Assembly (NCBI GenBank): GCA_964603905.1
Contig: CAZRWH010000037.1
Coordinates: forward strand, 1-10,676
DNA: 10,676 nt
Reading direction: 5' to 3'
From: CAZRWH01 sp964603905
Lineage (GTDB): Bacteria > Patescibacteriota > Gracilibacteria > UBA1369 > UBA12470
How positions within the stretch are numbered: position 1 is the stretch's first letter; each line of letters begins with the position of its first letter. Position numbers and translations under genes: made by a program. The notes under the pieces were generated by a model. That model saw nothing but the letters and a program-made list of their open reading frames with translations, did not search any database and had not been told where the DNA came from. This document shows, piece by piece, positions 5,669 to 10,676 of this stretch.

Positions 5669-7501
5669 TTAGCGACGTCTGCGAAGGATTCGGTCAAAAG
5701 CCCAGTCTAGGACACTACCTGACACGGCTTGGAACGCTTCACGGAACAGTGGGTTATCGTTAAGTTTGCTAAATCTTTCAGCAGCTTTTTCAGCCCAAGG
5801 CCTGTCAGCTTTATCCGCTGTTGAGCCTTCTTCTTCGGTTCCTTCTCCTTCTGCATAATCTTCGTCTTCGTCAATTGGAGGCTGTCCAACAACTCCTCTA
5901 AGCGCTCTTTCAAGCTTATCTCGCGAAGACTGAGCTTTGGTCTCAATTACCTTGATGAATTTATCTGTTTCAGAGTGCAGTGCAACCTCATCAAGCCCTT
6001 CGAGTTCATCAAGTCCGGTATATAGTCTATGCATATTATGGAGCCTCAGCATGAATGGTCCGAAGTTTTCTTTCAGTGTTAAGTCACGACCATAAATGCG
6101 ACCATTTCTTAGCGCTGTTCTAAGGGTAGAAACAATTTCCACAGCCTCATCCAAAGTCACTTTCCCATCAGATATAGCTGTCGAAATTTCTTGATTTGTC
6201 ATGTCTAAGTTCAAAGCTTTTCGGGCTTTTTTGCTTATTCCAGATTTTTTCAAAATAGTTTCGAAGTCTATGCTTTTTTTGTTCTCTTCGTCGTTCAGCT
6301 GGCGCATTGCATGAACCAGAGTCGCTCTTCTGAGATCTTCGTTCTCAAATCCGAATCTGTCCATGTAAGCGGCAACATAAGCTTTTCGGAAATCATCTGG
6401 AGAAATCACTTCGTCAAACCCATCAGGTCTATCTCCAAGAAGTTGATATCTTTCTCGTGCAAACCGCCTAGCTTTAGCCAAAACTCGTAATTGGAAAATT
6501 GTTGGTGGTTTTCTCCTTGGCATAGGTCCAAGTAGCTGTTTGACGAACCTACCAACTTTTCGAATTGCTGTTAGAGATTGTCGTAAATCAGTACCACTTT
6601 TATCCTCAATTCCTACGAGCAAAGTTCTTGCATTTTGGAAGTCAACAAACCCTTTTGGAACTTTGATTTTGTCATCATCGTACTCGACAGTAGTTCGAGA
6701 ATTTTCTTCTACAACGTCGGCACCAGGATGAGCAGTTTGTAGGTCATCGTATTCGTATGCAAGCTCATCAATTTCTTCGCCCCATTTTTTTCCTAAGTTT
6801 TCTTTGAATAGCTGCCAAGCTGTATTCACGCTAGTGTGTTCAACTCCAGACAGCCTTTGTGTGTCATCAGCTCTTGAGTTTGCAATTAATTCAGTCATGT
6901 ATTGAACTGATTGAGTGATTTGAGCTTGTGGTATGTCTGAATCAGAAGGAGTCAAAGCTTCAATTGCGAACTGATAATCGGGGTCGATCTCAGGCCCTTC
7001 ATCGTCGTTTTGTATTTCTCTGTAAACAAAAGCCATTTCAGGCGACCTAACGGCATCTTCCCCCAAAAGTCCTGTTAGCATACCTCTCATCTCAGGAGTA
7101 GGCTCTGGAGAGTCTTCGATGATGTCGCTGGCAGGCATAACATCCTGCATAGTCTCAACAACCCTAGAGTAGTCAGCATGGTTCATGTCAGGCATCTCAG
7201 TAGATCCAACTCGACTCGGAGCTCCGCTGAACATCCTAGAGAGCCTTGTTCCAAGGCTTCCGAACATTCGGGTCATCAAACCTTTTTTGCGTCTTAAATC
7301 CAAAGTTTTACCAAGGATGTCGTATCGATCTTCATGTTCCTCTCCCATGATTTTGTCAACAACTTTGGCGACTCTCTCTCGGACTTGCCAAACGTGGTCA
7401 TCGCCCGATTCCGGGTCTCTAGGCTCGGAATATCGGTCCTTGGCTTTATCTGTTCTTGAATTTAATTCGTCGATTATGAATTGTGAATTTGGGTTTGCCA
7501 C
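5669..7501 (-). CDS. Large soluble hypothetical protein (~610 aa)
   Basis: I recognise no family. It is hydrophilic, mostly helical, and has no signal peptide or membrane segment. Counting from GTG, residues 1-55 are charged and disordered-looking, with a basic/hydrophobic patch (TRMFGSLGTRLSRMF) near 77-91. Residues 100-300 are acidic. A strongly basic stretch with PRRKPP and KARRFARERY lies near 328-352. A helical region follows, with ISDGKVTLDEA near 443-453. A very acidic linker (DEDEDYAEGEGTEEEG) near 544-559 precedes a C-terminal helix ending in RILRRRR. The frame opens at TTG 7514-7516, but I prefer GTG at 7499-7501: the -10 box at 7529 predicts a transcript start near 7522, which leaves about 20 nt of A-rich leader before GTG and almost none before TTG. 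It heads the minus-strand block. Confidence 0.72.
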   Translation of the reverse strand: MANPNSQFIIDELNSRTDKAKDRYSEPRDPESGDDHVWQVRERVAKVVDKIMGEEHEDRYDILGKTLDLRRKKGLMTRMFGSLGTRLSRMFSGAPSRVGSTEMPDMNHADYSRVVETMQDVMPASDIIEDSPEPTPEMRGMLTGLLGEDAVRSPEMAFVYREIQNDDEGPEIDPDYQFAIEALTPSDSDIPQAQITQSVQYMTELIANSRADDTQRLSGVEHTSVNTAWQLFKENLGKKWGEEIDELAYEYDDLQTAHPGADVVEENSRTTVEYDDDKIKVPKGFVDFQNARTLLVGIEDKSGTDLRQSLTAIRKVGRFVKQLLGPMPRRKPPTIFQLRVLAKARRFARERYQLLGDRPDGFDEVISPDDFRKAYVAAYMDRFGFENEDLRRATLVHAMRQLNDEENKKSIDFETILKKSGISKKARKALNLDMTNQEISTAISDGKVTLDEAVEIVSTLRTALRNGRIYGRDLTLKENFGPFMLRLHNMHRLYTGLDELEGLDEVALHSETDKFIKVIETKAQSSRDKLERALRGVVGQPPIDEDEDYAEGEGTEEEGSTADKADRPWAEKAAERFSKLNDNPLFREAFQAVSGSVLDWAFDRILRRRR

Positions 7502-7528
7502 TCTTTTTTGTTTCAAAAATATCTATAA

Positions 7529-7557
7529 ATTATACCTGAAATATACCTGTTTAGCAA
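7529..7557 (-). promoter_or_regulatory. Promoter for the minus-strand gene block
   Basis: On the minus strand TTGCTA (7557-7552, four of six) is followed by 17 bp and a perfect TATAAT (7534-7529). It lies in the divergent intergenic region. Its -35 is 19 bp from the -35 of the oppositely oriented tig promoter, so regulation could be shared. Confidence 0.65.
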
Positions 7558-7576
7558 GGGTGGCAAAGGTTTTGGA

Positions 7577-7605
7577 TTGATCTTAACCGGTAAATCAGAT
7601 AGGAT
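7577..7605 (+). promoter_or_regulatory. Candidate tig promoter
   Basis: TTGATC (7577-7582) is followed by 17 bp and TAGGAT (7600-7605). Each box has four of six consensus bases and the spacing is ideal. The expected start near 7612 gives a leader of about 30 nt before the ATG at 7642. It is weaker than the divergent minus-strand promoter. Confidence 0.5.
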
Positions 7606-7641
7606 CGTGGACGGTTTTACGTATTTTAACTAATCAAAATA

Positions 7642-8919
7642 ATGCAAGTAAACGTAGAAAAACTGCCAAAATCGGAGGTAAAAATCCTAGTTGAGTTCGA
7701 AGCATCAGAAATGAAAGCTTTTGAGGAAAAAGCGGCAAAAGAGATCTCAGAACAAGTAAAGATCGACGGATTCCGTGCAGGGAAAGCACCTGTTGATATG
7801 ATAAAAAAACAAGTAGGTGATACAGCTTTTGAATCACACGTTGTTGACGTTGCTCTTCCTGTAGCTTTCAGCAAAGCTATTGAGCAAGAGAACCTTCACC
7901 CTGTTTCAAGGCCTAAGCTAAACATCACATCTCAAAGTCCTCTTAAATTTGAGGCTACAATTGCAGTAATGCCTGAAATAACACTGAAGGATTACTCAAA
8001 AATCGAAGTTAAGAGCAAAAAAGTAGAGGTTACAGACAAAGATGTGAAAGATATCGTAGAAAGCCTTCAAAGACGTGAAGCAACTTTCAAAGATGTAGAT
8101 AGGGCAGCTAAGAAAGGGGATAGGGTAGAGCTTGATTTTCAAGGATACGACAAGGACGGCAAAGAACTTCCAAACACAGGAAGCAAAAATCACCCAGTAG
8201 TAATCGGTGATGGAATGCTTATCCCAGGTTTTGAGGATGGAGTCGTAGGAATGAAAAAAGATGAAGAAAAAGAACTAAACCTAACTTTCCCTAAGGACTA
8301 CCACGCAGAACAGTTCAAAGGTAAAAAAGTTAAGTTCACAGTTAAGCTAAACCGAGTAGAAGAGCGCGAATTGATGGAAATCAACGACGAATTCGCAGCA
8401 AAAGTGTCAGGAGGTCATGCGAAATCTCTTGAGCAATTGAACAAAGACATCAAAACGAATCTAGTAGAGGTTAGAGGTGAAGAAGAGAAAAAAAGACGTG
8501 AAGAAGCTTTCCTTGAAGAGTTCATCAAGTTCGTTGAGGTTGAACTTCCTGAGGCAATGATCGAAGACGAAATCGACTTCATGCTTGACCGTACAAGAGA
8601 AAGTATGAAGGCACGAGGAGGAGATTTTGAGAAATTTATGGAAGCACAAAAAGCAGCAGGAAAAGATGTTCGAAAAGAAATGCGTGCAAATGCTGAAAAA
8701 CAGGTTAAACTAAGGCTAGGACTAAGAGAGGTTTACAACAAAGAAAAGATCGAAGTTAAACCTGAAGATCTAAAAGCTGAAATAGCAAAGGTTTCAAAAG
8801 GGTACCCACCTCAATACGCTGACGCTATCGCTGAAATGTACAAAGAGGGGACAGAGAACTACAGAATCTTGCAGAACCAAGTCCGTCTAAATAAGGTGTT
8901 TGAAAAATACTTAAAATAA
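7642..8919 (+). CDS. tig: Trigger factor, ribosome-associated chaperone/PPIase
   Basis: At 425 aa it is close to the usual length (about 430). It binds the ribosome near the peptide exit (protein L23) and holds nascent chains. The N-terminal domain carries the ribosome-docking signature GFRAGKAP at 43-50, inside IDGFRAGKAPVDMIKKQVG. The FKBP-type peptidyl-prolyl isomerase domain is at about 158-243, with GDRVELDFQGY at its start, the typical NHPVVIGDGMLIPGFEDG turn at 183-200, and FKGKKVKFTVKL near its end. The rest is the charged helical substrate-binding domain (about 112-155 and 245-425). The ATG matches the conserved MQV start of the family but has no Shine-Dalgarno (leader AACTAATCAAAATA). 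It is the first gene of a two-gene unit with the LapA-like gene, which starts 5 bp after its stop. Confidence 0.96.
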   Translation: MQVNVEKLPKSEVKILVEFEASEMKAFEEKAAKEISEQVKIDGFRAGKAPVDMIKKQVGDTAFESHVVDVALPVAFSKAIEQENLHPVSRPKLNITSQSPLKFEATIAVMPEITLKDYSKIEVKSKKVEVTDKDVKDIVESLQRREATFKDVDRAAKKGDRVELDFQGYDKDGKELPNTGSKNHPVVIGDGMLIPGFEDGVVGMKKDEEKELNLTFPKDYHAEQFKGKKVKFTVKLNRVEERELMEINDEFAAKVSGGHAKSLEQLNKDIKTNLVEVRGEEEKKRREEAFLEEFIKFVEVELPEAMIEDEIDFMLDRTRESMKARGGDFEKFMEAQKAAGKDVRKEMRANAEKQVKLRLGLREVYNKEKIEVKPEDLKAEIAKVSKGYPPQYADAIAEMYKEGTENYRILQNQVRLNKVFEKYLK

Positions 8920-8924
8920 AAAAC

Positions 8925-9170
8925 ATGAAAAACTTTTACCTGACAGGAGCGATCGTCATGACCTCGATCATATTCATTCTCGCATTTGAGAACATTCAAG
9001 CATCCTGTAATTACATGACATTCTTGTTTTGGGAAGTTTCGAGCAGTACTCCGCCAACAATGACAATATTTTTCGAAGCAATTCTGGGTATTATCGCCGG
9101 ATTTTTCTACACTCAATTGTTTCACACAATGACGAAAGTTACGGACGAAGATGAAGAAGACGAATACTAA
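8925..9170 (+). CDS. LapA/DUF1049-like small membrane protein
   Basis: The protein has 81 aa and two predicted transmembrane helices (about 5-21 and 45-65). Between them is the ENIQASCNYMTFLFWEV segment, resembling the 'N-x-Q-x-V-x-x-x-F-L-F' linker of the LapA/DUF1049 family. The tail is short and very acidic (DEDEEDEY). In proteobacteria LapA works in lipopolysaccharide assembly with LapB. Here an LPS role is doubtful, and no lapB-like gene is visible in the window. The ATG follows the tig stop by 5 bp behind AAAATAAAAAAC, so it is co-transcribed and perhaps translationally coupled to tig. The hairpin at 9195 ends the unit. The family assignment rests on topology and a weak motif. Confidence 0.75.
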   Translation: MKNFYLTGAIVMTSIIFILAFENIQASCNYMTFLFWEVSSSTPPTMTIFFEAILGIIAGFFYTQLFHTMTKVTDEDEEDEY

Positions 9171-9194
9171 GAAGTAGCAATTAGAAAAAGTTAA

Positions 9195-9229
9195 AAAAGC
9201 GACCTGGTAAAAAGGGTCGCTTTTGTTTT
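9195..9229 (+). terminator. Rho-independent terminator after tig unit (bidirectional)
   Basis: GCGACC (9199-9204) pairs with GGTCGC (9215-9220), extended by AAAA/TTTT, around a loop of about 10 nt, and TTTTGTTTT follows. The run of As before the stem gives a matching T-run on the minus strand, so it could stop transcription both ways. It lies 25 bp after the LapA-like gene. Confidence 0.9.
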
Positions 9230-9382
9230 GCATAAGCCAAAAACAAAAAGAGTACAAAAATTGAACAAGAAGGCCTAAAAATAGTCCTCGCGAACAAAAA
9301 AAGCGAACAAAAAACAACACAAAACCAGGCATGAAACAAGATCTTGACGGAATGTATCAAAAAAGGGGTGCTTACCTAAATA

Positions 9383-9402
9383 AGAGTCAGGTTAGAGTCA
9401 GG
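9383..9402 (+). repeat. 11-bp-spaced direct repeat AGAGTCAGG
   Basis: AGAGTCAGG occurs at 9383-9391 and 9394-9402. The 11-bp period, one DNA turn, puts both copies on the same helix face, as in activator or cooperative regulator sites. It lies about 125-145 bp upstream of the regulator start and just ahead of the TTGTACAA palindrome (9408-9415). Confidence 0.5.
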
Positions 9403-9444
9403 AGTTGTTGTACAATTTTTTTGCTTGCATTTTGATACAAAAAC

Positions 9445-9482
9445 TTATACATTTACGTCCGTAGTGTATAAATTATGTATAC
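9445..9482. promoter_or_regulatory. Operator-like palindrome cluster and -10 region
   Basis: TTATACA (9445-9451) and TGTATAA (9465-9471) are perfect inverted repeats. Between them TACG (9454-9457) and CGTA (9460-9463) form a nested inverted pair, giving a near-symmetric 27-bp site. A third half-site, TGTATAC (9476-9482), repeats TGTATAA at an 11-bp step. The sequences TATACA and TATAAA here are also plausible -10 boxes, with TTGCTT/TTGCAT (9421-9430) as poor-spacing -35s. A dimeric repressor bound here would block the promoter of the following regulator gene. Confidence 0.5.
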
Positions 9483-9525
9483 GGATTTATCCCTACGAGA
9501 CAGCCAATAACAGCTAAATTACATA

Positions 9526-10089
9526 GTGTTAAAACAACTGTTTACATCCAAGGCGCGGGCCAAGCTCCTAACGATTTTTCTGCTTAATCCAGAAAGAGAA
9601 TTTTTCATTAGACAGCTAACTCGTGAGCTTGACGAGCAAATCAATTCAATAAGACGTGAGCTTGATAATCTAAAGAAAATTGGACTTCTACGCTCAAGAA
9701 TGAAAAACCGGAAGAAGTACTATTACGTAAATAAGAACTTCATAATTTTCAACGAGCTTAGAAGTATTATTATCAAAGCGGTTAATACAAGAGAGAACAT
9801 TATCAAAAAAATCGCAAAACTTGGAAAAATAGACTTCCTACTTCTTTCAGGACTGTTTGTAGACAAAGATTCGTCTGTGGACATGTTGATCGTCGGAGAC
9901 GTAGAAAGGGACAGTTTGCAGGATTTTCTCGATAGTCTTGAGTCAAAAAGACCTATCAAATACAGCATTCTTACCAAGGACGATTTCTTGTATAGAATCA
10001 AATGTAACGACAAGTTTACAAAAGACCTTATCAAGGATACCGAGAACATAATTGGCATCAATAAAGTCGATAACAAAATAAATCTGTAA
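9526..10089 (+). CDS. Winged-helix regulator with degenerate nucleotidyltransferase domain
   Basis: The protein has 187 aa. Residues 1-75 form a winged helix-turn-helix: LLTIFLLNPEREFFIRQL, then the recognition helix region INSIRRELDNLKKIGLL (39-55), then the wing RMKNRKKYYYVNK (58-70). Residues about 95-165 resemble the MNT-type nucleotidyltransferase fold found after such domains in bacteria and archaea: KIDFLLLSGLF in place of the G-S motif, SSVDMLIVGD in place of S-D-x-D-L-L-V-V, then IKYSILTKDDFLYRI. The first catalytic Asp is Ser117 and only D119 remains, so catalysis is unlikely. The start is GTG (9526-9528), without Shine-Dalgarno. The operator-like repeats just upstream suggest autoregulation. 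Its target genes are unknown. rplS follows 70 bp downstream but has its own promoter. Confidence 0.85.
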   Translation: MLKQLFTSKARAKLLTIFLLNPEREFFIRQLTRELDEQINSIRRELDNLKKIGLLRSRMKNRKKYYYVNKNFIIFNELRSIIIKAVNTRENIIKKIAKLGKIDFLLLSGLFVDKDSSVDMLIVGDVERDSLQDFLDSLESKRPIKYSILTKDDFLYRIKCNDKFTKDLIKDTENIIGINKVDNKINL

Positions 10090-10096
10090 TTTCAGC

Positions 10097-10125
10097 TTGC
10101 TTATCAGGAAGAAATTGCATATAGT
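10097..10125 (+). promoter_or_regulatory. Promoter for rplS
   Basis: TTGCTT (10097-10102) is followed by 17 bp and TATAGT (10120-10125, five of six). The expected start near 10132 leaves a leader of about 28 nt that is T-rich and contains the palindrome TTAATATTAA (10145-10154), with no Shine-Dalgarno before the ATG. The promoter begins 7 bp after the regulator's stop. Confidence 0.6.
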
Positions 10126-10159
10126 CTTAGCCGCGTAAATTTTTTTAATATTAATCGTA

Positions 10160-10676
10160 ATGAACCAAGCAATACTGAAAGAGGTACATAAGACTGGGTT
10201 GAAGACAGTTCCAGAAATTAGAACTGGATACACAGTTAAAGTGCATCAAAAAATCAAAGAGGGTAACAAAGAACGTATCCAGATCTTTGAAGGTCTTGTT
10301 ATAAAGACAAACAGCGGAACAGGTCTAGACAGTACATTCACTGTTCGCAAAATTGCATCAGGAGTTGGAGTGGAAAAAATCTTCCCACTTTACTCAAGCA
10401 ATATTGCAAAAATTGAAGTTGTTAAGACTGCGAAAATCCGCCGATCAAAACTTTACTACATGCGTGAAAGAACAGGTAAATCTGCTCGTTTGAAAGAGAC
10501 TTACCTAAAAGCAGGTGAAGCAAAAATGATCGAGCACAACGAAGAGTCAGCAGAGAGCAAGGAGCAAGAGGCAGAAGCTGATGTAGCAGAAACTCCAGTA
10601 GTAGAAGTGGAAGCTACGCCAGAGGTAGCAGAAGCTCCAGCAGAGGAAGCTACTCCAGAAGTTACTGAGACTCCAG
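10160..10676 (+). CDS. rplS: Ribosomal protein L19, partial, with acidic C-terminal extension
   Basis: The gene starts at ATG 10160 and is open to the window edge: 172 codons, no stop. Residues 1-116 are a complete L19, a large-subunit protein at the 30S-50S interface. Conserved parts are GYTVKVHQKIKEGNKERIQ, FEGLVIKT (43-50), FTVRKIASGVGVEKIFPLYS (60-79) and the basic KIRRSKLYYMRERTGKSARLKE (92-113). Standard L19 ends near residue 115-120. Here at least 55 more residues follow, acidic and rich in Glu, Ala, Pro, Val and Thr, with EATPEV at 151-156 and again at 163-168. The tail is probably disordered and solvent-exposed. Its function is unknown. The start is fixed by homology to the family; no Shine-Dalgarno is present. 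Confidence 0.95.
   Translation, partial: MNQAILKEVHKTGLKTVPEIRTGYTVKVHQKIKEGNKERIQIFEGLVIKTNSGTGLDSTFTVRKIASGVGVEKIFPLYSSNIAKIEVVKTAKIRRSKLYYMRERTGKSARLKETYLKAGEAKMIEHNEESAESKEQEAEADVAETPVVEVEATPEVAEAPAEEATPEVTETP
10610..10676 (+). repeat. 36-bp imperfect tandem repeat in the L19 tail
   Basis: A unit beginning GAAGCTACGCCAGAGGT (10610) recurs as GAAGCTACTCCAGAAGT (10646), a period of 36 bp or 12 residues (EATPEV...). The second unit is cut by the window end, so the copy number is unknown. Confidence 0.6.

Larger units (their letters stand above)
9230..9525. other. A-tract-rich intergenic region ahead of the regulator
   Basis: No convincing gene is seen here. The first ~95 bp carry A-runs of 4-7 on the plus strand, many near multiples of one helical turn. 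GCGAACAAAAAA occurs twice in tandem (9290-9301 and 9303-9314). The second half holds direct repeats, palindromes and -10-like TATACA/TATAAA sequences leading to the GTG at 9526. A 34-codon frame (9331-9435) is present but unsupported. Confidence 0.6.

Noticed and set aside
5651..5720. Possible promoter for the 102-aa gene (TTGACC on the minus strand within the end of the ~610-aa gene)
   Set aside because: No -10 at 16-19 bp; TAATTT appears only at about 20 bp. Co-transcription from upstream is simpler.
7626..7874. Minus-strand frames antisense to the start of tig
   Set aside because: Low-quality Ser/Phe-rich translations that are mirror images of the conserved trigger factor N-terminus.
9195..9324. 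CRISPR-like array suggested by repeated short A-rich units
   Set aside because: The repeats are short, of mixed spacing, and made of A-runs. There are no uniform repeats of 23-40 bp with unique spacers and no cas genes.
8859..9332. A 157-codon minus-strand frame across the end of tig, the LapA-like gene and the terminator
   Set aside because: It is rich in Cys/Phe from antisense reading of A-rich sequence, crosses a strong bidirectional terminator, and overlaps two well-supported plus-strand genes.
9331..9435. A 34-codon plus-strand frame (MKQDLDGMYQ...) in the intergenic region
   Set aside because: It has no family, no well-placed ribosome-binding site, and runs through the operator-like repeats. 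The A-rich stretch before it resembles other leaders here but is not enough.
9943..10233. Minus-strand frame opposite the regulator end and rplS start
   Set aside because: Antisense to conserved L19 residues and to the regulator, with hydrophobic low-complexity translation.

Overview
The window looks like a metagenome-derived scaffold (it holds a 100-N gap) from an AT-rich bacterium with small, tightly packed genes. Candidate phyla radiation (Patescibacteria, perhaps the Peregrinibacteria/Gracilibacteria side) is my best guess. It rests on start codons that mostly lack a Shine-Dalgarno sequence and sit behind A-rich leaders, on very large proteins with no recognisable family next to ordinary housekeeping genes, and on a winged-helix/degenerate nucleotidyltransferase regulator. 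This is an inference; no rRNA or other phylogenetic marker beyond trigger factor and L19 is present. All eight complete genes stop with TAA (6) or TAG (2). None uses TGA, and none contains an in-frame TGA, so there is no positive sign of UGA recoding.

Left part (1-7501, all minus strand). Reading in the direction of transcription from about 7557 down to 1: a ~610-aa soluble protein, a 102-aa protein, a 1186-aa soluble protein (interrupted by the gap), a 255-aa membrane protein, a 246-aa secreted zinc metallopeptidase of lethal-factor-like type, and then an RNA whose 5' end looks like tmRNA (ssrA) and runs off the left edge. Only the peptidase and the RNA are recognisable. Genes are 18-62 bp apart, and several appear to have their own sigma70-type promoter lying across the stop codon of the preceding gene.

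Middle (7502-7641). A divergent promoter region with back-to-back -35/-10 pairs separates the minus-strand block from a plus-strand pair: tig (trigger factor) and, 5 bp later, a small LapA/DUF1049-like two-helix membrane protein. A strong bidirectional rho-independent hairpin at about 9195-9229 closes this pair.

Right part (9230-10676). A 300-bp A-tract-rich intergenic stretch ends in a dense set of operator-like palindromes and 11-bp-spaced direct repeats. These lie just ahead of a GTG-started winged-helix regulator fused to a degenerate nucleotidyltransferase-like domain, so autoregulation is likely. After it, with its own promoter, comes rplS (ribosomal protein L19). It runs off the right edge and carries an unusually long acidic Ala/Pro/Glu tail built partly from a 36-bp repeat.

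Functionally, the recognisable genes concern translation and protein quality control: tmRNA rescue, trigger factor, L19. The five-gene minus-strand block is the unexplained part of the window. Its only readable biochemical clue is a secreted gluzincin beside a membrane protein.
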